64,000 bases of DNA from Henriciella pelagia (GCF_002088945.1 NZ_NCSU01000011.1:744001-808000), one strand, 5' to 3'. Shown: positions 34,272 through 43,494, counted from the stretch's first letter. Translations and numbers: made by a program. The notes: generated by a model not told the origin, from the sequence alone.

Positions 34272-35146
34272 TGACAGCACAGACTGATCTTTCCAGACTG
34301 TCGAACGAGGAGCTGGCGCGGATGGAGCGATCCGTCGCGCGCAGGCACCTCAACAAATTCCCCTATCTGTTGGTCATCGGCGCCTTCGTGAACCTTGCAG
34401 TCTGGCTGTCGCTCTGGCCACTCTTGTTCATGGGCCTGATACCGATGTGGCTCGGCCTCATCATCGCGACCATCACGGCGATACTAAGCTATCTGCCGTC
34501 GCATGAGGCGCAGCACGACATCATCGCGCGGCCAGGCTCCAGACTCTACTGGCTGAACGAACTTGTCGGCCATGTCTCGACCATCCCGCTTGCGCTGTAC
34601 TACCCGCTCGCCAGGGTCACCCATCTTGAACACCATAAACACACCAATCACCCGACGCGCGATCCGGACTATATGGCGCGCGCACGCGGTCCGCTGCATG
34701 CGATCTGGCGAAGCATCGAGAACCGCCAGCCGCGCGGCAATGGTGCCTTCAACGCCTACTCAAAGGTGCTTGCCCGGCTGAAGCGTTATGACGTCCTGAT
34801 GGGGGCTGCACTTTATCGTTTCGTCTGGTTTGGCCTGCTCATTGCGCTGGCATGGACCGGCCACGCGATCGAAGCGGCTGTCCTCTGGTGGCTGCCGCAC
34901 CATCTCGCCTATACCTATATCCAGTATTATCTGAGCTGGGCACCGCACCATCCGGCCGAAGAGACTGATCGCTACCGGCACACGCGCAGCTTCCGCGCCG
35001 CCGTTGGCAATGTCCTGTCGCTCGGCATGCAGTATCACATTGTGCATCACCTGCACCCGCGCATCCCATTCTACAGGACGCCCAAGGCCTATTGGGAGAT
35101 GAAACCCTTGCTGGAAGCGCGCGGTGCCAACGTGCATGACCTGTAG
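34262..35146 (+). CDS. Fatty acid desaturase family protein, CrtR/beta-carotene hydroxylase-like
   Basis: A protein of 294 residues with four or more transmembrane helices and the histidine boxes of membrane di-iron enzymes: HEAQH (about 81), HLEHHKHTNH (about 121) and QYHIVHHLHP (about 260). Box spacing and the short length resemble CrtR-type hydroxylases and related desaturases. The substrate (acyl lipid or carotenoid) is not evident. The start MDLMTAQ may be at the first or the fourth codon. It converges with pdxH, leaving six bases between the stops. Confidence 0.85.
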   Translation: MDLMTAQTDLSRLSNEELARMERSVARRHLNKFPYLLVIGAFVNLAVWLSLWPLLFMGLIPMWLGLIIATITAILSYLPSHEAQHDIIARPGSRLYWLNELVGHVSTIPLALYYPLARVTHLEHHKHTNHPTRDPDYMARARGPLHAIWRSIENRQPRGNGAFNAYSKVLARLKRYDVLMGAALYRFVWFGLLIALAWTGHAIEAAVLWWLPHHLAYTYIQYYLSWAPHHPAEETDRYRHTRSFRAAVGNVLSLGMQYHIVHHLHPRIPFYRTPKAYWEMKPLLEARGANVHDL

Positions 35147-35152
35147 ACAGGC

Positions 35153-35815
35153 TTAGGGATAGAGCCGCTCGCGCGTCCAGACGCCCGATTTGCGGGTGAA
35201 CTTCAGCCGGTCATGCATGCGGAAGGCCTGATCCTGCCAGAACTCGATCTCGACCGGCACGACGCGGTAGCCGCCCCAGTTTGACGGGCGCGGAATATCT
35301 TCGCGGCCTTCATAATCGACCTCCAGCGCCTTGATGCGATCCTCAAAAACCTTGCGGGATGGGAGTGGACGCGACTGGTCAGATGCAATGGCGCTGATCC
35401 GGCTCGGCCGGGCGCGGGACGCGAAATACGCGTCAGCTTTTTCAGGCGGGACGCTGACGACATCGCCGCGCACGCGCACCTGACGGCGCAGCGACTTCCA
35501 GTGAAAGCCAAGCGCGGCCACCGGGTTGGCTTTCAGCTCCTGCCCCTTCGCGCTGTCGAAGTTGGTATAGAATGTAAAGCCTTCCTCGGAGACCGCCTTC
35601 AGGAGTACGACGCGCACATCCGGGCGCCCATGCTCATCTACCGTGGCAAGCGACATGGCATTGGAATCGTTCAGTTCCTTCTCCCGCGCCTCCGCCATCC
35701 AGGCTTGGAAGAGGCCAATGGGCTCTTCCACATCCGGGATCAGCGGATTGCCGGCGCTATCGCGCGCATAATCGTCAGCGCTCGGACTTGGTGGGATGAT
35801 TTTCTGGTCTGCCAT
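35153..35815 (-). CDS. pdxH: Pyridoxamine 5'-phosphate oxidase
   Basis: A protein of 220 residues, standard length for the FMN enzyme that makes pyridoxal 5'-phosphate. Landmarks are AMSLATVDEHGRPDVRVVLLK, FYTNFDSAKGQEL, FHWKSLRRQVRVRG and the C-terminal FWQDQAFRMHDRLKF ... WTRERLYP. The ATG at 35815 is preferred; 76 further open codons upstream overlap the SDR gene. It follows the SDR gene by 28 bases, so they probably form one transcript. Confidence 0.95.
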   Translation of the reverse strand: MADQKIIPPSPSADDYARDSAGNPLIPDVEEPIGLFQAWMAEAREKELNDSNAMSLATVDEHGRPDVRVVLLKAVSEEGFTFYTNFDSAKGQELKANPVAALGFHWKSLRRQVRVRGDVVSVPPEKADAYFASRARPSRISAIASDQSRPLPSRKVFEDRIKALEVDYEGREDIPRPSNWGGYRVVPVEIEFWQDQAFRMHDRLKFTRKSGVWTRERLYP

Positions 35816-35843
35816 TCTGTCTGAAACCCTTCTTCGCCGCGCA

Positions 35844-36602
35844 TCAGGCGAGAATGCCCCCATCCACGCGCAGGACTTGCCCCGTAATATAGTCCGCCTT
35901 GTCCGAGGCGAGGAATGCGACAGCATCGGCAATGTTCTGCGCTGTCCCCCAGCGCCCTTCCAATGGCAGGATCTTTCGCATCCGCTCCATCGTCTTCTCG
36001 CGATCGACCTGCCCGCTTTCGAAGGCCGTCGTCCACATGCCATCGTCGATCACTCCCGGCGCCACCGCATTCACCCGCACGCCGGAACGGCCAAGGTCAA
36101 TCGACATGTTGCGCGTCATCGAGTTCACGGCGCCTTTGGAGGCCGAATAGGCAATCTGGCCGACGCTGCCGGTGCTCGCCGAAACGGACGAGATGTTCAC
36201 GACATTGCCCTTGCGCGATTTCAGGCTCTCGGTCAGCGCATCGGTGAGGAGGATGAGGTTTCTCACATTGACGGTCAGCGTCATGTCGAGACCTTCCTCA
36301 GTGACCTTCCCGGCGGGCTCACTGACGCTGACACCCGCATTGTTCACGAGGATATCCACCGGGCCAAGCTGCTCGACAATGGCCTCCGCGAGCGGCTTCC
36401 AGCCATCCGTTGAACCAAGGTCGGCGTGCAGGACCACCGGGTCATTCGGAAGGGTCTTCGCAAGCGCCTCCAGCGCTTCTGTGCTGCGGGCAACGAGTGC
36501 GACTCGCGCGCCACTTCCGGCCAGAGTCCGCGCAATCGCCTCGCCTATGCCGCGGCTTGCACCCGTGACGACCGCGTTCTTGCCCTTGAAGTCATAAACC
36601 AT
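35844..36602 (-). CDS. Short-chain dehydrogenase/reductase
   Basis: A protein of 252 residues, classical SDR. The cofactor motif is TGASRGIG, with a following VALVARS that favours NADP. NNAGVS and the catalytic Ser-Tyr-Lys (SSVSAST, then YSASK) are present, and the C-terminus VDGGILA is typical. Substrate unknown; FabG-like activity is possible but no fab genes adjoin it. It precedes pdxH. Confidence 0.88.
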   Translation of the reverse strand: MVYDFKGKNAVVTGASRGIGEAIARTLAGSGARVALVARSTEALEALAKTLPNDPVVLHADLGSTDGWKPLAEAIVEQLGPVDILVNNAGVSVSEPAGKVTEEGLDMTLTVNVRNLILLTDALTESLKSRKGNVVNISSVSASTGSVGQIAYSASKGAVNSMTRNMSIDLGRSGVRVNAVAPGVIDDGMWTTAFESGQVDREKTMERMRKILPLEGRWGTAQNIADAVAFLASDKADYITGQVLRVDGGILA

Positions 36603-36707
36603 CTGTTCCGCCCTTCCTTACCTGTTTGACGCGACAGTATTTTGTTTGTGGCGTATAGCAACGGCTGTCTGGGATCGGGCAGGACGCGAAACGAGGAGCA
36701 TGCTGAC

Positions 36708-36821
36708 ATGAAACAGGTCACACCCCTTCTGTTGGCGTGCAGCTTCCTCTGTGCAGCCGAAATCAGCGAGGATAACCGCATCCGGCGGGTCTGGTATTTT
36801 CCGGAAAACCTGAATGACTGA
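36708..36821 (+). CDS. Possible 37-residue protein with lipobox-like start
   Basis: An ATG with GAGGAG 9 bases upstream opens a 37-codon frame reading [18 protein letters not shown]... and ending TGA. LLLAC resembles a lipoprotein box, though the hydrophobic stretch is short. It lies in the 317-base spacer between the divergent SDR and mdh genes and ends 98 bases before mdh. It could be a small envelope protein or an upstream ORF affecting mdh. No homologue is known to me; support is the ribosome site and the signal-like start. Confidence 0.4.
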   Translation: MKQVTPLLLACSFLCAAEISEDNRIRRVWYFPENLND

Positions 36822-36919
36822 CGGGCCTGCCTGCGGCATGGACGCCTGCCCGCTTGCCCTCGCGCGTCAAATTCGCCATTGATGCGCCCAAATTCGAGAA
36901 CCCCAAGAAGGACACTCCC

Positions 36920-37900
36920 ATGAAGAAGCCTGTGAAAGTTGCTGTCACCGGAGCCGCTGGCCAGATCGGTTATGCCCTCCTTTTCCGTATCGCCGCTGGC
37001 GACATGCTTGGCCCGGACCAGCCGGTTGACCTGCATCTGCTCGAAATCACCCCGGCGCTCGGCGCGTTGAACGGCGTCGTGATGGAGCTGAATGACTGCG
37101 CTTTCCCGCTGCTCAACAACATCGTCGCGACCGATGATCCGAACGTCGCCTTCAAGGATTGCGACTTCGCCCTCCTCGTCGGTGCCATGCCGCGCAAGCA
37201 GGGCATGGAGCGCAAGGACCTCCTCTCGGCTAATGGCGGCATTTTCGGCCCGCAGGGCAAGGCCATCAATGACCACGCCTCGCGCGATGTGAAAGTCCTC
37301 GTCGTCGGCAACCCGGCCAACACCAATGCGCTGATCGCCCAGCAGAACGCACCGGACCTCGATCCGAAATGCTTCACCGCCATGGTCCGTCTCGACCATA
37401 ACCGCGCGATGAGCCAGCTCGCCGAAAAGACAGGCACACACAATACCGACATCAAGAACGTGATCATCTGGGGCAACCACTCCGCGACCCAGTATCCGGA
37501 CATTCACCACGCCACGGTAAAGGGCGAAGCTGCCAAGCCGAAAGTGGACGATGCCTGGTATCAGGACACCTTCATCCCGGACGTTCAGCAACGCGGCGCT
37601 GCCATCATCAAGGCCCGCGGTGCATCTTCCGCCGCTTCGGCAGCGTCTGCCGCCATCGACCATATGCGCAGCTGGGCGCTCGGGACGCCGGAAGGCGAAT
37701 GGGTCTCGATGGGTATCCCGTCCGATGGTTCCTACGGCATTGAGCCAGGCGTGATCTACGGCTATCCGTGCACCTGCAAGGACGGCAAGTATGAGATCGT
37801 CCAGGGCCTCGAAATCAATGAGTTCTCGCGCGCCAAGATGGATGCGACGGACGCAGAGCTCCGCGAGGAACGCGCCGCTGTCGAACACCTGTTCGGCTAG
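36920..37900 (+). CDS. mdh: Malate dehydrogenase, cytosolic-type
   Basis: A protein of 326 residues from the ATG at 36920 ([22 protein letters not shown]), with AAGGA 7 bases upstream. The TGAAGQIGY nucleotide motif, the substrate loop [21 protein letters not shown] and the catalytic histidine in [11 protein letters not shown] define the group related to eukaryotic cytosolic MDH and actinobacterial MDH. Many alphaproteobacteria instead use the lactate-dehydrogenase-like form. It converts malate and oxaloacetate in the TCA cycle. aroC follows after 26 bases. Confidence 0.94.
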   Translation: MKKPVKVAVTGAAGQIGYALLFRIAAGDMLGPDQPVDLHLLEITPALGALNGVVMELNDCAFPLLNNIVATDDPNVAFKDCDFALLVGAMPRKQGMERKDLLSANGGIFGPQGKAINDHASRDVKVLVVGNPANTNALIAQQNAPDLDPKCFTAMVRLDHNRAMSQLAEKTGTHNTDIKNVIIWGNHSATQYPDIHHATVKGEAAKPKVDDAWYQDTFIPDVQQRGAAIIKARGASSAASAASAAIDHMRSWALGTPEGEWVSMGIPSDGSYGIEPGVIYGYPCTCKDGKYEIVQGLEINEFSRAKMDATDAELREERAAVEHLFG

Positions 37901-37926
37901 CGCCTGATCGAGCTCGAAGGACAGCC

Positions 37927-39015
37927 ATGTCTCATAATACGTTCGGCCACCTGTTCCGCGTGACGACCTGGGGCGAGAGCCACGGCAAGGCGCTCGGCTG
38001 TGTGGTCGATGGCTGTCCGCCGGGCCTCAGGCTTGACGAGGCATGGGTCCAGGCCTTCCTCGACAAGCGCAGGCCCGGCACCAGCCGGTTCGTGACCCAG
38101 CGCCGCGAACCCGACGAGGTGAAGATCCTGTCTGGTGTCTTCGAGGACGACCGCACCGATGGGCAAGTCACGACCGGCACACCCATTTCGATGATGATCG
38201 AGAATTTCGACCAACGGTCCAGGGACTATTCGGAGATCCGGGACCGCTACCGACCCGGCCATGCCGATTATGCCTATGACCAGAAATATGGTGTACGCGA
38301 CTATCGCGGAGGTGGACGAAGCTCGGCGCGCGAAACCGCTGCCCGCGTCGCCGCCGGCGCCGTCGCGCGTCGCGTGCTTGGCGATGATATCCTGATCCGC
38401 GGGGCCGTGGTGCAAATTGGTCCGCATACGATCAATCGCGATGCCTGGAGCTGGGATGAGACAGGCAATAATCCATTCTGGTGCCCCGACCCGAATGCAG
38501 CACAGGTCTGGGAAGACTTTCTCGATACAACCCGCAAAGCTGGCTCAAGCGCCGGGGCCGTGGTCGAAGTCCACGCATCTGGCGTGCCGGCCGGATGGGG
38601 CGCGCCCGTTTATGGCAAACTCGACGCCGAACTCGCCGGCGCGATGATGAGCATCAATGCTGCCAAGGGAGTCGAGATCGGTGCGGGCTTCCAGGCGGCT
38701 GCCTTCTCCGGCGAACAGAATGCCGACGAGATGCGCATGGGCAATGAAGGTGTGCGCTTCCTGTCGAACAATAATGGCGGCGTCGCGGGCGGAATATCGA
38801 CCGGCCAGGACGTGGTCGTGCGCATCGCAATCAAGCCGACCTCTTCCATCCTGTCGGCGACAAAGTCCGTCACGCGCGATGGCGAAGAAGTCGACGTGCG
38901 CACCATTGGCCGCCACGATCCGTGTGTCGGTATTCGCGCGGTGCCGGTCGCCGAAGCCATGCTGGCTTGCGTGCTGGCGGATGCGAAGCTGCGCCATCGC
39001 GGCCAGATCGGCTAG
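37927..39015 (+). CDS. aroC: Chorismate synthase
   Basis: A protein of 362 residues catalysing the last step of the shikimate pathway with reduced FMN. The three family signatures are visible: [19 protein letters not shown] near residue 15, [19 protein letters not shown] in the middle, and [18 protein letters not shown] near the C-terminus. It lies 26 bases downstream of mdh with its own start [16 protein letters not shown] and is probably co-transcribed. Confidence 0.96.
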   Translation: MSHNTFGHLFRVTTWGESHGKALGCVVDGCPPGLRLDEAWVQAFLDKRRPGTSRFVTQRREPDEVKILSGVFEDDRTDGQVTTGTPISMMIENFDQRSRDYSEIRDRYRPGHADYAYDQKYGVRDYRGGGRSSARETAARVAAGAVARRVLGDDILIRGAVVQIGPHTINRDAWSWDETGNNPFWCPDPNAAQVWEDFLDTTRKAGSSAGAVVEVHASGVPAGWGAPVYGKLDAELAGAMMSINAAKGVEIGAGFQAAAFSGEQNADEMRMGNEGVRFLSNNNGGVAGGISTGQDVVVRIAIKPTSSILSATKSVTRDGEEVDVRTIGRHDPCVGIRAVPVAEAMLACVLADAKLRHRGQIG

Positions 39016-39018
39016 GCG

Positions 39019-39267
39019 CTAGTCGACCCGCCTGTAGCAAACAATCCACAGCACAATGCCGGCAAGGACCAGGCCGATCCCCGTCGGCCATTTGCCAATC
39101 AGCAAAACCAGATCCGCGATTCCGTCATATATCGCGTAGCCGCGAAGTTGCACGGCGTAGGGATGGAACACGTCGCCAAACAGAACGCCAAATCCGAGGA
39201 CCGCTATACCCCCGCCCACAGCACAGGCGATGAATTTCAGGAAAAAGGAATGGGACCGCCTGTTCAT
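39019..39267 (-). CDS. Small membrane protein, related to its upstream neighbour
   Basis: A protein of 82 residues with two strong hydrophobic segments (about 9-29 and 53-77). GGGIAVLGFGVLFGD and GIGLVLAGIVLWIVCYR align with GGMFVASGFVVMFGD and SALILLGIGLTVLLFRA of the neighbouring 85-residue protein, so the two look like tandem paralogues. Function and family are not known. It starts 19 bases after the neighbour's stop and probably shares its transcript. Confidence 0.6.
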   Translation of the reverse strand: MNRRSHSFFLKFIACAVGGGIAVLGFGVLFGDVFHPYAVQLRGYAIYDGIADLVLLIGKWPTGIGLVLAGIVLWIVCYRRVD

Positions 39268-39286
39268 CGAGCCCCTCTCGAGGCGG

Positions 39287-39544
39287 CTATTGCCGCGTGA
39301 CGGCTCTGAACAACAGCACAGTCAGCCCAATCCCCAACAGGATAAGCGCACTTCCAGCCCCGGCTTCGCCCAGCAGGTTCGTCAGGCCACTGAACATTGA
39401 GGAAGTGGACTCCCCAGCACCTGTAGCGGCGCTGGCTGTCTGAGCATCTCCGAACATGACAACGAATCCGCTGGCGACAAACATGCCCCCCATCAGGACG
39501 GCCAGGCACTGTCTGATCCGATCGGAAGCGTCCATCTGCAACAC
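39287..39544 (-). CDS. Small membrane protein, first of a tandem related pair
   Basis: A protein of 85 residues (82 if the second ATG is used) with hydrophobic segments near 14-35 and 62-82, separated by a Ser/Thr/Gly-rich periplasmic-looking loop. It resembles the following gene in the spacing and content of both helices. Not a family I recognise. Upstream lies the 3' end of the azoreductase gene on the same strand, 151 bases away. Confidence 0.6.
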   Translation of the reverse strand: MLQMDASDRIRQCLAVLMGGMFVASGFVVMFGDAQTASAATGAGESTSSMFSGLTNLLGEAGAGSALILLGIGLTVLLFRAVTRQ

Positions 39545-39695
39545 CCAGTGATTGAGATCCTACCGCCTTATGACGGAGCCTAACTCAAGTGTGCAACACC
39601 TTGATGTCGATCAGGTTCCCAAAAATTTGAGCGTGCCGACTTTTTTACCACAGATGACTCAGAGGAAGGCATGCCAATGCCGCCCAGACCCGCCA

Positions 39696-40367
39696 TCAAG
39701 GTTGGACACATGCATTCAGCGACTGCATCAGCCGCTCCACATTGCGCTCGAGCATTTCCACGGCATGCCTGATCGAGGCATCGTGACGCGCATCTTTGAA
39801 TTCCTGGAATTCGATTCCAACATGGATGAACTGCTCGACACCGAGATATTTCGAGACGGTTTGAAGGTGTGGCACGAGGTGTCCACTTCCTTCGTTAATC
39901 CCTCCCTGTTCGAAACCGAATTCTCCACATGCGGTCAACGCCACAAGGCATTTTCCATTCAGGGTGGGCCGAAGCGGGAAATCACCCCGGGCGAGGTCAA
40001 AATCAAAGGTCTCATTAATTCGAACGACCTGATCGACCCAGGCCTTGAGCGCAGCAGGCATTCCGTAATTATACATCGGCGTGGATATCACTATGATGTC
40101 GGCATCACGCACCTCCGCAATGAGGACGTCCGACAACGACAACTGTCGTTCCTGCTCGGCACTTCGGTGTTCTGCCGGTGTAAACGCAGCGGCCAACCAT
40201 GTCTCATTAATGGCCGCCGGAGGCGCTTTACCGACGTCCCTGTGCACGACGGCGTCATGCGGACGACCCTGTTTCCAGTAGTGTTCGAATCGCGATGCCA
40301 ACATTCGACTCAGCGAGCCGTCCTGGCGTGCACTGGCTTCGACAATGAGAACGCTTTTCTGCTCCAT
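39696..40367 (-). CDS. FMN-dependent NADH azoreductase (AzoR-type flavodoxin-fold)
   Basis: A protein of 223 residues from the ATG at 40367, chosen because AAGGAG lies 7 bases upstream (an ATG six bases earlier is too close). The flavodoxin-like fold is seen in SVLIVEASARQDGSLSRML, the FMN loop PMYNYGMPAALKAWVDQVVR and a C-terminal helix. The family reduces quinones and azo compounds using NADH. It is divergent from a LysR-type gene 119 bases away, which probably controls it in response to quinones or similar compounds. Confidence 0.87.
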   Translation of the reverse strand: MEQKSVLIVEASARQDGSLSRMLASRFEHYWKQGRPHDAVVHRDVGKAPPAAINETWLAAAFTPAEHRSAEQERQLSLSDVLIAEVRDADIIVISTPMYNYGMPAALKAWVDQVVRINETFDFDLARGDFPLRPTLNGKCLVALTACGEFGFEQGGINEGSGHLVPHLQTVSKYLGVEQFIHVGIEFQEFKDARHDASIRHAVEMLERNVERLMQSLNACVQP

Positions 40368-40486
40368 GATCATGCTCCTTCAGGCTATGTTCCGCCGCAG
40401 AAAGCCACTAGTGCCGGACTTGGACAAACGGGTTCTATTCAGTTACGGATGAGTTTTTCCCATCCATGAAGCACGAATGAGCGTCT

Positions 40487-41353
40487 GTGCCCTACTCTCT
40501 AAAAGCATTGCAGACTTTCGAATCCGCTGCCCGCCTAGGTAGCTTCAAGGCGGCCGCCAACGAGCTATCTGTTACTACCACAGCCGTTTCACACCAAATC
40601 CGCGCTCTCGAAAGCCAACTCGGACTCAAGCTATTCAAGCGCCATGTCCGCGCTATTAGTTTGACACCAACTGGTGAATTCCTCTCATCTCGAATCTCGC
40701 CTGGATTCCGCATGATCGACGGCGCCCTGCAGGAGCTCAGCTCGATTGAAGCCCGCCTCTGCGTAACGACGACCCCTGCCTTCGCAGCCAACTGGCTAGC
40801 CCCCCGGCAAGCAGCGTTCGGGCGCACGTTTGCCGGGATCAGGCTCTCGGTCGAGACCGGGCACGAACCGATTGATCTTGACCGCCACAGGGACATCGGG
40901 CTCGCCATTCGATACAGTAACCGATGTCCGCATGCTGACGCTTCGCTTCTGGCGCGCGAACGCTTCGCCGTGTTCGGCACCCCCTCCTACATTGCGAGCC
41001 TGAAATCGCCTGCCGACGCGTTGTTCGCCATTACCGACTGGCAGCGCCCCGTCCACCCGGCCGCCGATCTTGGAACCTGGCTCGACATTGCTGGAGTTGA
41101 GGCGGATCCAGCGAATCTTCGGGTCAGTCGCTTTGATCAGGAACACCACGCCATAAGCCTTGCGCTTTCAGGCCAGGCACTCGCATTCTGTAGCAACCTT
41201 CTTGTCAGCCATCTCGTCCGCGACAGCCTGCTCGAACCTTATCTGCCAAATGCCAGCATTGAAGGGCTTGCTTACTGGACCATCGTGAATCCAGCCTCCC
41301 TCCGCCCAAGGGTCGCAGAGCGATTCAGGGACTGGATTTCCGAACAAGTCTAA
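40487..41353 (+). CDS. LysR family transcriptional regulator, GcvA-like
   Basis: A protein of 288 residues starting at a GTG (40487). The helix-turn-helix GSFKAAANELSVTTTAVSHQIRALESQLGLKLFKR is typical of the GcvA/AmpR subgroup. The effector domain starts near residue 90 (RLCVTTTPAFAANWLAPR). Being divergent from the azoreductase gene, it is the likely regulator of that gene. The region has lower G+C than average for the window. Confidence 0.87.
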   Translation: MPYSLKALQTFESAARLGSFKAAANELSVTTTAVSHQIRALESQLGLKLFKRHVRAISLTPTGEFLSSRISPGFRMIDGALQELSSIEARLCVTTTPAFAANWLAPRQAAFGRTFAGIRLSVETGHEPIDLDRHRDIGLAIRYSNRCPHADASLLARERFAVFGTPSYIASLKSPADALFAITDWQRPVHPAADLGTWLDIAGVEADPANLRVSRFDQEHHAISLALSGQALAFCSNLLVSHLVRDSLLEPYLPNASIEGLAYWTIVNPASLRPRVAERFRDWISEQV

Positions 41354-41381
41354 CCGCGCGTTTGCAACAATTAGAAACAGC

Positions 41382-42197
41382 CTACCCGACGAAGGCCTTC
41401 TCGATCACAAATTCGGCCGGCGCCGCATTCGAGCCTTCGTTCAGGCCGGCCTCGATCATCAGGTCCTTCATCTCGAGCGTCATCGGCATGGAGCCGCAGA
41501 TCATGGCGCGGTCGACGGCCGGGTCGAGCGCGGGAATGCCGAGATCCTCGAACAGCTTGCCGGAACGGATGAGGTCTGTCGGGCGTCCGGACTGGTCGAA
41601 AGCCTCCCGGGTACACGTCGCGTAGAGACGCAGCTTGCCCTGCGCCATCTCGCCAAGGAATTCGTGGTTCAGCGTCTCATCCACGATCTCGCGAGAATAA
41701 GCGAGCTCTGCCACGTCGCGGCAAGTATGGGTGACAATCACCTCATCAAACTTCTCATAGGTTTCCGGATCACGGATCACGCTGGCAAACGGCGCGAAGC
41801 CCGTGCCTGTCGAGAAGCACCAGAGGCGTTTGCCGGGCACCAGCGCATCATGCACCAGCGTGCCAACCGGCTTCTTGCCAAGCAGCACCTTGTCGCCGGG
41901 CTGTATCGTCTGGAGGCGGGAGGTCAGTGGGCCATCCTGCACCTTGATGGAATAGAATTCGAGTTCCTCATCCCAGGACGGAGAGGCGATCGAATAGGCA
42001 CGCAACAGAGGCTTGCCGTCCGGCTTGTACAGACCAATCATGATGAACTCGCCGGAGCGGAACCGGAATGCGGCAGGGCGTGTCAGCCGGAACTTGAAGA
42101 GGCGGTCGGTATAATGATGAACCGACAGGACAGTTTCCTCAGTCGGGGCGTTGGGGTTCACGCGCGGCGCGGCTGTCTCGGCATTTGCAGTCGTCAT
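41382..42197 (-). CDS. fpr: Ferredoxin-NADP+ reductase
   Basis: A protein of 271 residues with the two-domain FNR fold: FAD domain with RAYSIASPSW and NADP domain with STGTGFAPFASVIRD and CGSMPMT. The C-terminus ends in AFVG, the short terminal extension found in bacterial FPR of the Azotobacter/Rhodobacter class. It exchanges electrons between NADPH and ferredoxin or flavodoxin, often in oxidative stress defence. It lies downstream of the rhodanese gene, but a terminator between them suggests its own promoter. Confidence 0.94.
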   Translation of the reverse strand: MTTANAETAAPRVNPNAPTEETVLSVHHYTDRLFKFRLTRPAAFRFRSGEFIMIGLYKPDGKPLLRAYSIASPSWDEELEFYSIKVQDGPLTSRLQTIQPGDKVLLGKKPVGTLVHDALVPGKRLWCFSTGTGFAPFASVIRDPETYEKFDEVIVTHTCRDVAELAYSREIVDETLNHEFLGEMAQGKLRLYATCTREAFDQSGRPTDLIRSGKLFEDLGIPALDPAVDRAMICGSMPMTLEMKDLMIEAGLNEGSNAAPAEFVIEKAFVG

Positions 42198-42294
42198 ATC
42201 TGTCTTCCGGCAAACTGTTCGGTCATGTCAGCGCGTCACATGACCGCGATGCAGGCTTTGTGCAAGGCAGCAAATGATCGCATTAGCAGAACTA

Positions 42295-42334
42295 AAAAAG
42301 GAAACGGATGTAGCCGGGGGTCCAGCTACATCCG
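42295..42334 (-). terminator. Intrinsic terminator after the rhodanese gene
   Basis: On the minus strand CGGATGTAGC and GCTACATCCG form a perfect 10-base-pair stem with a 10-base loop, followed by TTTCCTTTTTT. Confidence 0.9.
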
Positions 42335-42362
42335 CTCGGTTAGGTGCATCGCGCAGGAATGG

Positions 42363-42902
42363 TCAGGGCGTTTGCAACGATGTCACCCAGTTGACGTCCT
42401 CGTCCGTGGTCGAGACGAGTTCGCCAAGTTCGTAGATATTCTCATAGCCGTAGCCGTATAGATTGATGAAGGTCGGGATATTCAGCGCAAGCGACGCCCG
42501 CTTGAGCACGATCGGTTCAACATCATCGACGAAATTGTTGTTGCAATAAATGAGGATGCGCGTGTCCTTCGACGGGATCACTGCGGCGAGCTTCTCATCG
42601 GTGAAGTCCGAAAAATTGAGATGCACCGCGCCATCTATGTGGCCCATCGCATAGGCGGTCCCACTGCGCGTATCGAGAACGATGGTATGGGCATCGGCCT
42701 TCATGGCATTAAAGTCTGCGAGGCTGACCAGGCGGCTTTCACGATACGCCATGACATCGTCCGTCATGGCTGCGAAACCGGGATAGTCGATCTCGGGTGA
42801 ACCCTGCTGTGGCGCGGCTTCCTGCGCACTGGCCATCAGGCCCGATGCAATGAAGGCGACAATCACTGCCAGCCCGAATATAGCGTTTCGACGTTCGCCC
42901 AT
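42363..42902 (-). CDS. Exported rhodanese-like domain protein
   Basis: A protein of 179 residues from the ATG at 42902, with GAGGAG 8 bases upstream. A signal peptide (FGLAVIVAFIASGLMASA) precedes a rhodanese domain: VSLADFNAMKADAHTIVLDTRSGTAYAMGHIDGAVHLNFSDF, then the active-site cysteine in LIYCNNNF. The usual CxxGxR loop is replaced by an Asn-rich CNNNFV, so sulfur-transfer activity may differ. It acts in the periplasm by prediction. Hairpin terminators on both sides make it a single-gene unit. Confidence 0.85.
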   Translation of the reverse strand: MGERRNAIFGLAVIVAFIASGLMASAQEAAPQQGSPEIDYPGFAAMTDDVMAYRESRLVSLADFNAMKADAHTIVLDTRSGTAYAMGHIDGAVHLNFSDFTDEKLAAVIPSKDTRILIYCNNNFVDDVEPIVLKRASLALNIPTFINLYGYGYENIYELGELVSTTDEDVNWVTSLQTP

Positions 42903-42984
42903 GGCGTAGTCTCCTCTTCCCGTAAAAAGGAGGCTGCTCCCGAAATGGGGCGGGAATTGGGTCATGACCGGGCCATTGGAGGGT

Positions 42985-43022
42985 AAAAATTGCCGCGAAC
43001 AGGGCAATGCCCGCTCGCGGCA
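42985..43022 (-). terminator. Intrinsic terminator after the PRC-barrel gene
   Basis: On the minus strand TGCCGCGA pairs with TCGCGGCA around an inner GGGC/GCCC stem, followed by ATTTTTACC. It lies 30 bases after the PRC-barrel stop. Confidence 0.82.
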
Positions 43023-43052
43023 GAATCTTTTCCCGGATGTCAGGCGCGGCAA

Positions 43053-43415
43053 TTACCAGTACCGCTCGACCTTGTAATGCTCGAAGGCGGCATCGCGGAA
43101 AGCGCGGCCATCATCCTTGCTGAGCTCGTTGATCGAGTCGGCCGGGCCTTGTTCCAGCTGTTCCTTCGTGAACGGCACAATGTAGCCGCCACGGTCCTTC
43201 TCATAGTCGAGCGAGGCCCAAGGAATGGCGTGGTACTTCTCGCCCATGCCGAGAAAGCCGTTGAAGCCAACCACGGCGAACATGATGTTGTTGCTCATCT
43301 TGTCGAGCATCACATCCTCGATTTCACCGATCTTTTCGCCAGCCTGGCTGTAGACATTGGTCCCTATGACGCGGGAACCACGAATGGCCGTCGTATGGCC
43401 TTGAGGGGTAGGCAT
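43053..43415 (-). CDS. PRC-barrel domain protein
   Basis: A protein of 120 residues. SRVIGTNVYSQAGEKIGEIEDVMLDKMSNNIMFAVVGFNGFLGMGEKYHAIPWASL is a complete PRC-barrel domain (residues 14-68), followed by a short charged helix. Such single-domain proteins are widespread in alphaproteobacteria and often stress-linked; their molecular role is unclear. It has its own terminator. Confidence 0.88.
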   Translation of the reverse strand: MPTPQGHTTAIRGSRVIGTNVYSQAGEKIGEIEDVMLDKMSNNIMFAVVGFNGFLGMGEKYHAIPWASLDYEKDRGGYIVPFTKEQLEQGPADSINELSKDDGRAFRDAAFEHYKVERYW

Positions 43416-43494
43416 ATAGGAAGTCCTTTCTGGTCTGTTCGAGCGCGTTCTGCGCTGTACCAGAGCAAACTTCGATGCGGCCTGTCGGTTCCTG

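Noticed and set aside
36545..37888. 447-codon open frame on the minus strand across mdh
   Set aside because: It is antisense to mdh, whose catalytic motifs are intact; the reverse product is atypical in composition.
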